A stretch of DNA of 64,000 nucleotides from Manihot esculenta (taxonomy: Eukaryota; Streptophyta; Magnoliopsida; Malpighiales; Euphorbiaceae). The translations under genes were made by a program, and so were the position numbers. Position 1 is the stretch's first letter; the number at the start of each line of letters is the position of its first letter. Positions 1 through 10,178 of the stretch are shown here, one piece after another. The DNA lies in contig NC_035170.2 of the NCBI RefSeq assembly GCF_001659605.2, forward strand, positions 30,980,020 through 31,044,019, in the 5' to 3' direction. Under the pieces are notes generated by a model. It had not been told where the DNA came from, made no database searches, and saw only the letters and a list, made by a program, of their open reading frames with translations.

Positions 1-802
1 AAGGTCTTCAGTTGGAGTTGTCTGGTACAGGTGCTTTAGTGGCCCAGATGAGAGTGACACCTGTGTTTCTGGAGCAAGTGGCTCAGAAACAGCATGAGGA
101 CCCAGAATTAGTGAAGATTGCCAGGACTGTTCAGTCAGGCAAGGATAGTGAGTTCAGATTTGACAGTAAGGGGATCCTCCGCTATGGGAGTCGATTGTGT
201 GTACCAGATGACATAGGGCTAAAAGGAGACATTATGAGAGAGGCTCATAATGCAAGATACAGCATTCACCCCAGAGCCACCAAGATGTATCAAGATCTGA
301 AGAAAGTTTATTGGTGGCCAACGATGAAGAAAGAAGTGGCACAGTTTGTGTCAGCCTGCGAAGTGTGTCAGAGGGTGAAGCTGGAACATCAGAAGCCGGC
401 TGGAATGCTTAACCCGCTACCTATTCCAGAGTGGAAATGGGAGAATATAGCTATGGACTTCGTAGTGGGGTTACCGGCGACGTCCAACAGATTAGACTCC
501 ATATGGGTGATTGTGGACAGACTCACAAAATCTGCTCACTTCATCCCTGTCAGGAGTGGCTATTCTGTGGACAAGTTGGCGCAGGTGTATGTCGATGAGA
601 TCGTCAGACTGCATGGGGTTCCTGTTTCAATAGTGTCGGATAGAGGGCCCCAGTTCACCTCCAGGTTTTGGCGGAGTCTGCAGAATGCCGTGGGTACTAG
701 GTTGGATTTCAGTATTGCCTTCCACCCCCAGATGGACGGACAGTCCGAAAGGACCATCCAGACTATCGAGGATATGGTTAGAATGTGTGTGCTGGACTTT
801 GG
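1..802 (+). pseudogene. Element A: RNase H/integrase part of a Tekay-like gypsy pol, left fragment
   Basis: Open frame running in from the left edge. It reads the linker after RNase H, then the integrase zinc-binding region (HNARYSIHP followed by [10 protein letters not shown]) and the catalytic core with [15 protein letters not shown] and GQSERT, which carry the D, D and E of the retroviral integrase active site. Integrase inserts the cDNA into chromatin in the nucleus. The protein is close to residues 1190-1455 of the intact copy B in this window. The frame is cut at base 802 in codons for VLDFG, where element H begins; it continues at 10179. One visible departure in the host copy is FHPQMDG, where B has a threonine. 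This is a dead fragment, not an expressed gene. Lineage (Tekay/Del chromovirus) is inferred from the protein and from the related copies with tRNA-Met primer sites. Confidence 0.9.
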
Positions 803-3390
803 GCAGATCGCCTTCTGTCATGTTTGTCTGCTCACTGATTTGGGCAGATTGCCTGGGTGATTTGGGCAAATCACCTTCTGTCATTTCTGTCTGCTGGTTG
901 ATTTGGGCAGATTGCCTGGGTGATTTGGGCAAATCACTCACAGAATCTGCCCACATAACTATCTGGTCTGTCTCTGAGCAGTTTCTGTCCATCTCTTCAT
1001 ATATGCACAAATCAGCATGGAGTGTTTCCTCTAAATCAAAATCAAAGATTTCTTGGCTCAAGTCATCAATGACATCAAGGCCATAAACAGGAGAAACATC
1101 TTTAGGGAATTTCATAGCTTCATAAACATTGAATTTGATAATCTCCCCTTCAAACTCCATGGTTAATGTGCCATCATGCACATCAATTTTGGTTCTTGCT
1201 GTGCTCAAGAATGGCCTTCCAAGTAGGATGTCAGAGGTGGTATTGCTCTTGTCTTCCTCCATGTCAATGATGTAAAAATCAGCTGGGAAGACTAGTTGGT
1301 CCACTTGCACCAACACATCTTCAAGCACTCCCTTGGGATGGACGATGGATCGGTCAGCCAATTGGATCACAATGCTGGTGCCCTTGAGTGTACCTGCATT
1401 CAACAAGTTAAAAATGGAAAGTGGCATAACATTGATTGATGCCCCAAGGTCGCACATGGCCTTCTTTATCCCCACGTTGCCTATCTTGCATGAAACAGCG
1501 AACATTCCTCTGTCCTTGCATTTGACTGGAAGTTTTCTTTGAATAACAGCTGAGACACACTCCCCCACACTCACCTTTTCACATTCAGCAAGTTTCCTTC
1601 GGTTGGTGCATAGCTCCTTGAGGAACTTAGCATACCTTGGAATTTGCTTTACAGCATCAAGTAGGGGAATGTTGATTTGCACCTTGCGAAATGTCTCAAG
1701 TATTTCTTTCTCCTCTTTTTCTTTCTGAGACCTTGCAAATCTTTTGGGGAAGGGAGGAGGTACCTTAAATTTTTCTGCTGGTGGCTGTTTCTGCTTCTTA
1801 CTGGATTCTGCCTCATCTGTTGATTTGGGCAGATCGAGTTCTGCCTGCTCTGGTGATTGGGGCAGATTACCGCAGGTGACTTGGGCAGATCGATCGCAGA
1901 AACTGCCCTGATCGGGTGATTGGGGCAGATTACCGCAGATGACTTGGGCAGATCGATCGCAGAAACTGCCCTGATCACTTTCTGGCAGATTTTCCTTCAT
2001 GGCCTGTTTTTACAAGTTTTCAGACCTATTGTCTTGCAACTCCTTTCCACTCCTCAATGTGATGGCACTAACATATTGTCTTGGATTTATCTCAGTTTGG
2101 GAGGGTAGCTTCCCTTGAGACTCATATTTGCTCATTGAGGAGGCCATTTGACTCACCTGCTTCTCAAGACTTTGCACAGTATTTGCTAGATTTTGCACAA
2201 TCTCTTCAAGAGGTACTTTGGAGTTCTGAGGCGCAGCTTGAGCTTGATTCCTTTGCTGATAGCTTGGATATTGATTTCCCCTTGCATAGCTAAAATTTGG
2301 ATGGTCCCTCCAACCTGGATTATAAGTATTTGCATAGGGATCATACCTCCTTTGCCCATTGAAGCCTCCAACAGCATTGACTTGCTGGTCCTCCTCTTGA
2401 AGGGAAGGACATAGATCAGTTGGGTGGTTGTTGGCACATATTCCACATGGCTTGGGCTGCTGAATCTGCTGAACTTGTTGGGTTTGACTCACAACAAGGC
2501 TACGGACAGCATTGGTGAGTTCAGAAAGTTGGGATGATAAAATGGAATTACTCACCTCATTTACATTCCTTGTTGGCAGCTCTTGGTCTCCAAATTGTTG
2601 AGAAGCTGCAGCCATGGAGGAAATTAAGTCCCTCATCTCTCGAGGTGATTTCTTTTCAATTGTTCCTCCACATGCTGCGTCAATAAATTTTCTCTCTGAG
2701 GGTAGCAATCCTCCATAGAAGTACTCAATGAGAGATTGGTCAGAAATATCATGCCGAGGGCAGCTTGTGCACAACTTTTTGAACCTTTCCCAATACTCAT
2801 ACAAGCCTTCAGAGTGCTTTTGCTTTATGCCACTTATTTCTCGACGGATGCCTATGGCTTTTGAGGTTGGAAAGAATTTTCTCAAGAATGCTCTTACCAT
2901 ATCAGCCCATGATGTGATGGATCCGGGTGGCAAGTAGAATAGCCACTCCTTGGCATAGTCTTCAAGGGAAAAGGGAAGGCTCTAAGCTTGATATCGTCTT
3001 CTGGAATGCCTTGGGGTCTCATGGTTGAGCACACAACATGGAATGCCTTTAAATGCTTGTGAGGGTCTTCATTTTCTAGGCCTCTGAATTTAGGTAGGAG
3101 ATGAATCAGCCCTGTCCTTAGCTCGAATGGTGCTGTCAATAGGGGATATTCAATGCATAAAGGTGCTTGATCTCCTGTTGGTTCAGCTAACTCTCCAAGG
3201 GTTCTCTCCCGTTGCTGAGGTGCTTGGATGGGCACGTTTCCTGCTTGATTTTCAGCTTCTACATGTGCAGCAGGTGGTGCTGCCATTGCTGGGTTTTCTG
3301 CCATAATCAGAGATTCAGTTTCTAGTGCAAAATCAGCAGGTGCGGTGGTGGAAGTTTCTGCTGGTGCAGAAATTTCTTCAGCAGGGGCAG
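803..3390 (-). pseudogene. Element H, unit 1: broken gag-protease
   Basis: Second, damaged copy of the gag-protease frame of unit 2 (5529-8672). It shows the capsid-like region (residues such as GIRREISGIKQKH), the zinc knuckle CGICANNHPTDLC and the protease motif CDLGASINVMP in the same order. Breaks that I can see by comparison with unit 2 are a stop codon at 2010-2012 (TAA where unit 2 has CAA), loss of one A in an A-run near 2970 that shifts the frame, and a 197-bp deletion at 3391 that removes the gag start and the primer-binding site. On its left the frame is cut at 803, inside the linker between protease and reverse transcriptase. Not expected to make protein. Confidence 0.88.
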
Positions 3391-4841
3391 TAGGCGGTTG
3401 TCGAAGCCGTCAAAAATAACCTATTATCAATCAACAAATAAATTTGCAGATAGTGGCAATAGGGTCGAACCACAGGGAATTAACACCAAGTATCTTCCTA
3501 ATAATGACTAAGGCAAGTAATAACAAATAAGTAAAAGATGGGGGTTTGTTTTGATGAGTTAAAATCTAAAAGCAAAAGAGAACAATAATTTAATTGAAAA
3601 GGAATTCCAATGAGAAAGAGATTCTAGCTGAAGTGTGAGTCTAATTCAGTTTGTTCAGAATTGATCATTGATTATTAAAGACTCCTATTTGATTTCAATA
3701 AATTAGTTTTGGTTGTGGAAGACGCTTCTCACAATCCAAATTCCTCCTTAGTTCTAGTTTGATTAGGAAACGTTCGCTAATCAAACACTGATCAACAAGT
3801 TGCCAAGGAACGTCCTTGGGGCATTTAGCATCGAACAACCGTTGATCGCATTAAGACTTAGAGAAACCTAATTCTATCCTTGCCAACCGCGTGGTCAAGG
3901 CTAGGTTATGCAACTGATTATATTTATGTTCAAACAATTTAAGCAATTACGGACCTAAATCATTCAAACAATTTATCACTTAAGCAATTTAAAAGCAATG
4001 GGCCCTTATTGATTCTAAAAGCAAAGTAATAATTATAAAAAAAGATCAGATTGCATAAATATTGAAACAAACAAGAGTTCAACAATGGAGTATTAAACCT
4101 CCCAATTCATCACAAATCTGAATATTCTTAACTTCAACTAGAGAAGAATGAATTTAGCCACTCATGGTGACTAAAATACAATCAATAAAGAAGAAAAGAA
4201 AGAAAGAAAGTTTCTGCTGTGTTGCTGGAGAATTTCCGATGATGGCAGATGCTGAAAGATGATGATGATAGGATGCTGGTTTGGATGTTGCCCTTATATA
4301 GCTGGAGAATCCCAATTCCAATTTGATTAGGGTTTTGGAATCTCAATTTGATTTGGTCTTCTTTGTAGTCTTTGATTCCTCTTTGGATTTTGTATTTGAT
4401 TGAGAATGGAACTCTCTAAGTGAAGGGCGTGGCTCTTGGGACTGATCTTGTGGTGTTTGAAGTGGACTTGGACTTCTTTTCTTTGAATTTGGATTTTCTG
4501 CTCTTTTCCCGCCTCTGCTGTCAACTTCTGCTGTCAAGGTGACTTGGGCAGTTTCTGCGAGTGACTTGGGCAAGTCACTTGCCCAATCTGCCCCAATCGC
4601 TCTCTGGGATTCAGTCCAGTTTTCGCCTCTGACTCTGCGAATGACTTGGCCAGTTCATGCAAGTGATTTGGGCAAATCACTTTGACCCAATCCCTTTTCC
4701 AGCTTTTTCTTCACTTTTTCTCCAACTTTTCAATTTCTTCCTTTTCTGTAAAAACATGACAAAAACACAAATTAAGCTAGAAAAATGTGTAAATAAACAG
4801 TAAGAGATATGATAAAAATGTGGCTAAATTATGCTTGATCA
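3391..4841 (-). repeat. Element H: middle LTR (3' LTR of unit 2, 5' LTR of unit 1)
   Basis: 1451 bp, almost base-for-base the same as the LTR at 8725-10178 but missing its first three bases (TGA) because of the deletion at the junction with unit 1. Ends in TGATCA at 4841. Sense strand is minus; a TATA-like stretch (CTATATAAG on the minus strand) lies near 4297-4305. It contains the short palindromes described separately, for example near 4660-4677. Confidence 0.88.
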
Positions 4842-5528
4842 AATACCCCCACACCTAGCTTTTTGCTTGTCCTCAAGCAACAAACAACTTAGTCAATCAA
4901 GCTCCTTTTTCTTTTTTCCTTTTTATATCAATTTGGGCAAATCAACTCAAAGAGAATTACACTAACTTTTATTGCATGTATTTTATTTTCCTTTCCTATT
5001 GGCCACAACAGTTTCAAGAACTCAATTCAAGAAGAAAAACTTCCTAAGTAAAGGCTACACACTGTGCATGGTTCAATTTAGGTTTAAAGGGTTGGATAAT
5101 CAATGGGGTCATGAGATAGGAAGCTCTTTTAGCCTTGTTATCTATGCTGAGTAGAGCAAAAGCTAAGTCAAAATTCTGTGTGTGTGTGTGCAAAAAGAAA
5201 AAATTTTGGTGTGTGTTTATGGGGCAAAAAGATGCAAAAAGAAGCAAAAAGACACAAGTAGAAAGCAAAAGATGATGAAATCAATGCATAAATGTGTTTA
5301 TGGGGCAAAAAGATGCAAAAAGAAGCAAAAAGACACAAGTAGAAAGCAAAAGATGATGAAATCAATGCATAAAGAACCTAACAGTACCCCCACACCTATT
5401 CCAAACATTGTCCTCAATGTTTAAACATAAATATGAAAAAATTAATAAGGAGAAGGAAAGGGACTGCCTGGGATGTGGGTGATTTGGGCAGGTGATTTGG
5501 GCAAATCACCCAGCCAAATCACTGGCTG
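4842..5528 (-). other. Element H: 3' untranslated region with polypurine tract and 81-bp duplication
   Basis: Non-coding stretch between the truncated pol frame and the 3' LTR. Next to the LTR, 4842-4858 is pyrimidine-rich on the plus strand (GGTGTGGGGGTATT on the sense strand), which fits the polypurine tract used to prime plus-strand DNA. Beside it lies a perfect hairpin at 4863-4880. An 81-bp direct duplication occupies about 5214-5294 and 5295-5375 (units contain atggggcaaaaagatgc). A (TG)n run is at 5176-5190. Short open frames here are by-products of the repeat. Confidence 0.75.
4863..4880 (-). promoter_or_regulatory. Hairpin just upstream of the H polypurine tract
   Basis: Seven-base perfect arms (TTGCTTG, 4863-4869; CAAGCAA, 4874-4880) around a four-base loop. 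On the sense strand the loop reads AGGA. It lies within 25 bases of the 3' LTR. The sequence is a common signature of Athila/Tat 3' ends; a hairpin role is inference. Confidence 0.6.
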
Positions 5529-8500
5529 TCATGGTCTGTGGGCAGAAAATGTTGAACCAGCAACTGCAACATGCTTTCCATGTGCTGCATCCTGTCTTGA
5601 GCCTCCACCGAATGGTCTTGAGGTGCCTTTTATGTCCTCCAAAGTCCACCCAATTGCTTTTTTGTGCTTCCTTAACACATTAAGGAGCTTTTCTTCTTCT
5701 TCTTGGCTGAGCTGGTTGGAAATAATTACTGGAAGTGTATTTCCAGCCTCCAAGTATGCATATTTGAGGTGGCTGGGCAAGGGCTTCAGATCTGGTGCAG
5801 TTGCTATCTGGGACTCTGCCTGCTGTCTGCTGATTGATTTGGGCAGATCATCGCTGATGATTTGGGCAAATCGTCTGCCTATCGTGCCTGTCTGCATTGG
5901 TGATTTGGGCAAATTGAATTCTGCTTGCACTGATGATTTGGGCAGATCGCCTTCTGTCATGTTTGTCTGCTCACTGATTTGGGCAGATTGCCTGGGTGAT
6001 TTGGGCAAATCACCTTCTGTCATTTCTGTCTGCTGGTTGATTTGGGCAGATTGCCTGGGTGATTTGGGCAAATCACTCACAGAATCTGCCCACATAACTA
6101 TCTGGTCTGTCTCTGAGCAGTTTCTGTCCATCTCTTCATATATGCACAAATCAGCATGGAGTGTTTCCTCTAAATCAAAATCAAAGATTTCTTGGCTCAA
6201 GTCATCAATGACATCAAGGCCATAAACAGGAGAAACATCTTTAGGGAATTTCATAGCTTCATAAACATTGAATTTGATAATCTCCCCTTCAAACTCCATG
6301 GTTAATGTGCCATCATGCACATCAATTTTGGTTCTTGCTGTGCTCAAGAATGGCCTTCCAAGTAGGATGTCAGAGGTGGTATTGCTCTTGTCTTCCTCCA
6401 TGTCAATGATGTAAAAATCAGCTGGGAAGACTAGTTGGTCCACTTGCACCAACACATCTTCAAGCACTCCCTTGGGATGGACGATGGATCGGTCAGCCAA
6501 TTGGATCACAATGCTGGTGCCCTTGAGTGTACCTGCATTCAACAAGTTAAAAATGGAAAGTGGCATAACATTGATTGATGCCCCAAGGTCGCACATGGCC
6601 TTCTTTATCCCCACGTTGCCTATCTTGCATGAAACAGCGAACATTCCTCTGTCCTTGCATTTGACTGGAAGTTTTCTTTGAATAACAGCTGAGACACACT
6701 CCCCCACACTCACCTTTTCACATTCAGCAAGTTTCCTTCGGTTGGTGCATAGCTCCTTGAGGAACTTAGCATACCTTGGAATTTGCTTTACAGCATCAAG
6801 TAGGGGAATGTTGATTTGCACCTTGCGAAATGTCTCAAGTATTTCTTTCTCCTCTTTTTCTTTCTGAGACCTTGCAAATCTTTTGGGGAAGGGAGGAGGT
6901 ACCTTAAATTTTTCTGCTGGTGGCTGTTTCTGCTTCTTACTGGATTCTGCCTCATCTGTTGATTTGGGCAGATCGAGTTCTGCCTGCTCTGGTGATTGGG
7001 GCAGATTACCGCAGGTGACTTGGGCAGATCGATCGCAGAAACTGCCCTGATCGGGTGATTGGGGCAGATTATCGCAGATGACTTGGGCAGATCGATCGCA
7101 GAAACTGCCCTGATCACTTTCTGGCAGATTTTCCTTCATGGCCTGTTTTTGCAAGTTTTCAGACCTATTGTCTTGCAACTCCTTTCCACTCCTCAATGTG
7201 ATGGCACTAACATATTGTCTTGGATTTATCTCAGTTTTGGAGGGTAGCTTCCCTTGAGACTCATATTTGCTCATTGAGGAGGCCATTTGACTCACCTGCT
7301 TCTCAAGACTTTGCACAGTATTTGCTAGATTTTGCACAATCTCTTCAAGAGGTACTTTGGAGTTCTGAGGCGCAGCTTGAGCTTGATTCCTTTGCTGATA
7401 GCTTGGATATTGATTTCCCCTTGCATAGCTAAAATTTGGATGGTCCCTCCAACCTGGATTATAAGTATTTGCATAGGGATCATACCTCCTTTGCCCATTG
7501 AAGCCTCCAACAGCATTGACTTGCTGGTCCTCCTCTTGAAGGGAAGGACATAGATCAGTTGGGTGGTTGTTGGCACATATTCCACATGGCTTGGGCTGCT
7601 GAATCTGCTGAACTTGTTGGGTTTGACTCACAACAAGGCTACGGACAGCATTGGTGAGTTCAGAAAGTTGGGATGATAAAATGGAATTACTCACCTCATT
7701 TACATTCCTTGTTGGCAGCTCTTGGTCTCCAAATTGTTGAGAAGCTGCAGCCATGGAGGAAATTAAGTCCCTCATCTCTCGAGGTGATTTCTTTTCAATT
7801 GTTCCTCCACATGCTGCGTCAATAAATTTTCTCTCTGAGGGTAGCAATCCTCCATAGAAGTACTCAATGAGAGATTGGTCAGAAATATCATGCCGAGGGC
7901 AGCTTGTGCACAACTTTTTGAACCTTTCCCAATACTCATACAAGCCTTCAGAGTGCTTTTGCTTTATGCCACTTATTTCTCGACGGATGCCTATGGCTTT
8001 TGAGGTTGGAAAGAATTTTCTCAAGAATGCTCTTACCATATCAGCCCATGATGTGATGGATCCGGGTGGCAAGTAGAATAGCCACTCTTTGGCATAGTCT
8101 TCAAGGGAAAAAGGGAAGGCTCTAAGCTTGATATCGTCTTCTGGAATGCCTTGGGGTCTCATGGTTGAGCACACAACATGGAATGCCTTCAAATGCTTAT
8201 GAGGATCTTCATTTTCTAGGCCTCTGAATTTGGGAAGGAGATGGATCAGCCCTGTTTTAAGCTCAAAAGGTGCTGTCAATGGGGGATATGCAATGCACAA
8301 AGGTGCTAGGTCTCCTGCTGGTTCAGCTAACTCTCCAAGGGTTCTTTCCCGTGGCTGAGGTGCTTGGATGGGCACGTTTCTGACTTGATTTTCAGCTTGT
8401 ATATGTGCAGCAGGTGGTGCCGCCATTGCTGGATTTTCTGCCATAACCAGAAATTCAGTTTCTGGTGCAAAATCAGCAGGTGCGGTGGTGGAAGTTTCTG

Positions 8501-8672
8501 CTGGTGCAGAGATTTCTTTAGCAGGGGCAGTAGGTGGTTTGTGGGATGGTGTGGTTGATGAAGATGGTCTTGAGGCTTGGTTCCTCAAATTTGCTTGCTT
8601 CCTTAAGCTCTTGGTAGTTTTTTCAATCTCAGGGTCGTAAAGAAGTGTGTCTTTACGGCCAGACCTGGTCAT
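5529..8672 (-). CDS. Element H, unit 2: gag-protease polyprotein with truncated reverse transcriptase (1047 aa)
   Basis: One open frame on the minus strand. Residues about 120-310 are the retrotransposon gag core (capsid that packages the RNA in the cytoplasm). Residues 363-375 form a zinc knuckle (CGICANNHPTDLC, nucleocapsid). Residues 694-704 (CDLGASINVMP) hold the aspartic protease active site; LLGRPFL near 770 is the usual partner motif. Residues about 960-1016 are the start of reverse transcriptase (AIGWTLEDIKG), after which the frame runs into 31 unrelated residues and stops: the RT catalytic core, RNase H and integrase are absent. Between protease and RT, residues 866-946 are a repetitive linker with DLPKSP-type units encoded by short DNA palindromes. 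The start is the first ATG downstream of the primer site, 30 bases away. The element would have to rely on enzymes of a relative. Whether the protein is made is unknown. Confidence 0.88.
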   Translation of the reverse strand: MTRSGRKDTLLYDPEIEKTTKSLRKQANLRNQASRPSSSTTPSHKPPTAPAKEISAPAETSTTAPADFAPETEFLVMAENPAMAAPPAAHIQAENQVRNVPIQAPQPRERTLGELAEPAGDLAPLCIAYPPLTAPFELKTGLIHLLPKFRGLENEDPHKHLKAFHVVCSTMRPQGIPEDDIKLRAFPFSLEDYAKEWLFYLPPGSITSWADMVRAFLRKFFPTSKAIGIRREISGIKQKHSEGLYEYWERFKKLCTSCPRHDISDQSLIEYFYGGLLPSERKFIDAACGGTIEKKSPREMRDLISSMAAASQQFGDQELPTRNVNEVSNSILSSQLSELTNAVRSLVVSQTQQVQQIQQPKPCGICANNHPTDLCPSLQEEDQQVNAVGGFNGQRRYDPYANTYNPGWRDHPNFSYARGNQYPSYQQRNQAQAAPQNSKVPLEEIVQNLANTVQSLEKQVSQMASSMSKYESQGKLPSKTEINPRQYVSAITLRSGKELQDNRSENLQKQAMKENLPESDQGSFCDRSAQVICDNLPQSPDQGSFCDRSAQVTCGNLPQSPEQAELDLPKSTDEAESSKKQKQPPAEKFKVPPPFPKRFARSQKEKEEKEILETFRKVQINIPLLDAVKQIPRYAKFLKELCTNRRKLAECEKVSVGECVSAVIQRKLPVKCKDRGMFAVSCKIGNVGIKKAMCDLGASINVMPLSIFNLLNAGTLKGTSIVIQLADRSIVHPKGVLEDVLVQVDQLVFPADFYIIDMEEDKSNTTSDILLGRPFLSTARTKIDVHDGTLTMEFEGEIIKFNVYEAMKFPKDVSPVYGLDVIDDLSQEIFDFDLEETLHADLCIYEEMDRNCSETDQIVMWADSVSDLPKSPRQSAQINQQTEMTEGDLPKSPRQSAQISEQTNMTEGDLPKSSVQAEFNLPKSPMQTGTIGRRFAQIISDDLPKSISRQQAESQIATAPDLKPLPSHLKYAYLEAGNTLPVIISNQLSQEEEEKLLNVLRKHKKAIGWTLEDIKGTSRPFGGGSRQDAAHGKHVAVAGSTFSAHRP

Positions 8673-8701
8673 AAAGGGAAAATACGTTAGTTTTAATCAA
8701 T

Positions 8702-8719
8702 TCCCCGGCAACGGCGCCA
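8702..8719 (-). promoter_or_regulatory. Primer-binding site of H (tRNA-Asp type)
   Basis: The plus strand reads tccccggcaacggcgcca, which equals the 3' end (with CCA) of plant tRNA-Asp as I know it. The minus strand is therefore complementary to that tRNA. Five bases separate it from the LTR at 8725. Athila elements typically use this primer. Confidence 0.85.
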
Positions 8720-8724
8720 ATTTT

Positions 8725-10178
8725 TGATAGGCGGTTGTCGAAGCCGTCAAAAATAACCTATTATCAATCAACAAATAAATTTGCAGATAGTGGCAATAGG
8801 GTCGAACCACAGGGAATTGACACCAAGTATCTTCCTAATAATGACTAAGGCAAGTAATAACAAATAAGTAAAAGATGGGGGTTTGTTTTGATGAGTTAAA
8901 ATCTAAAAGCAAAAGAGAACAATAATTTAATTGAAAAGGAATTCCAATGAGAAAGAGATTCTAGCTGAAGTGTGAGTCTAATTCAGTTTGTTCAGAATTG
9001 ATCATTGATTATTAAAGACTCCTATTTGATTTCAATAAATTAGTTTTGGTTGTGGAAGACGCTTCTCACAATCCAAATTCCTCCTTAGTTCTAGTTTGAT
9101 TAGGAAACGTTCGCTAATCAAACACTGATCAACAAGTTGCCAAGGAACGTCCTTGGGGCATTTAGCATCGAACAACCGTTGATCGCATTAAGACTTAGAG
9201 AAACCTAATTCTATCCTTGCCAACCGCGTGGTCAAGGCTAGGTTATGCAACTGATTATATTTATGTTCAAACAATTTAAGCAATTACGGACCTAAATCAT
9301 TCAAACAATTTATCACTTAAGCAATTTAAAAGCAATGGGCCCTTATTGATTCTAAAAGCAAAGTAATAATTATAAAAAAAGATCAGATTGCATAAATATT
9401 GAAACAAACAAGAGTTCAACAATGGAGTATTAAACCTCCCAATTCATCACAAATCTGAATATTCTTAACTTCAACTAGAGAAGAATGAATTTAGCCACTC
9501 ATGGTGACTAAAATACAATCAATAAAGAAGAAAAGAAAGAAAGAAAGTTTCTGCTGTGTTGCTGGAGAATTTCCGATGATGGCAGATGCTGAAAGATGAT
9601 GATGATAGGATGCTGGTTTGGATGTTGCCCTTATATAGCTGGAGAATCCCAATTCCAATTTGATTAGGGTTTTGGAATCTCAATTTGATTTGGTCTTCTT
9701 TGTAGTCTTTGATTCCTCTTTGGATTTTGTATTTGATTGAGAATGGAACTCTCTAAGTGAAGGGCGTGGCTCTTGGGACTGATCTTGTGGTGTTTGAAGT
9801 GGACTTGGACTTCTTTTCTTTGAATTTGGATTTTCTGCTCTTTTCCCGCCTCTGCTGTCAACTTCTGCTGTCAAGGTGACTTGGGCAGTTTCTGCGAGTG
9901 ACTTGGGCAAGTCACTTGCCCAATCTGCCCCAATCGCTCTCTGGGATTCAGTCCAGTTTTCGCCTCTGACTCTGCGAATGACTTGGCCAGTTCATGCAAG
10001 TGATTTGGGCAAATCACTTTGACCCAATCCCTTTTCCAGCTTTTTCTTCACTTTTTCTCCAACTTTTCAATTTCTTCCTTTTCTGTAAAAACATGACAAA
10101 AACACAAATTAAGCTAGAAAAATGTGTAAATAAACAGTAAGAGATATGATAAAAATGTGGCTAAATTATGCTTGATCA
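8725..10178 (-). repeat. Element H: 5' LTR (right end)
   Basis: 1454 bp, from TGATAGGCGG to GCTTGATCA on the plus strand, so it begins TG and ends CA. By eye only a single-base difference from the middle LTR is obvious (near 8819, G against A at 3481), so the two separated recently or were homogenised. A TATA-like site lies near 9634-9642 on the minus strand. It abuts host pol at 10179. Confidence 0.88.

Larger units (their letters stand above)
803..10178 (-). mobile_element. Element H: Athila-like LTR retrotransposon in tandem form (internal-LTR-internal-LTR)
   Basis: Minus-strand element made of a partial internal region (803-3390), an LTR (3391-4841), a second internal region (4842-8724) and an LTR (8725-10178). 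The two internal regions align with an offset of 5139 bp over the shared part and are nearly identical. The leftmost LTR and the 3' internal part of the first unit are missing. The right LTR ends in CA at 10178 directly against host pol. A 31-bp host segment (772-802) is repeated at 10179-10209, far more than the 4-6 bp expected from integrase. The primer site, polypurine tract and gag/protease motifs place it with Athila-like gypsy elements. Such arrays usually arise by recombination between LTRs. Confidence 0.88.

Noticed and set aside
5473..6225. 250-codon plus-strand frame inside element H
   Set aside because: It is the antisense of the gag-protease frame (5529-8672); palindromic DNA keeps it open. 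A parallel frame in unit 1 (685-1086) has the same cause.
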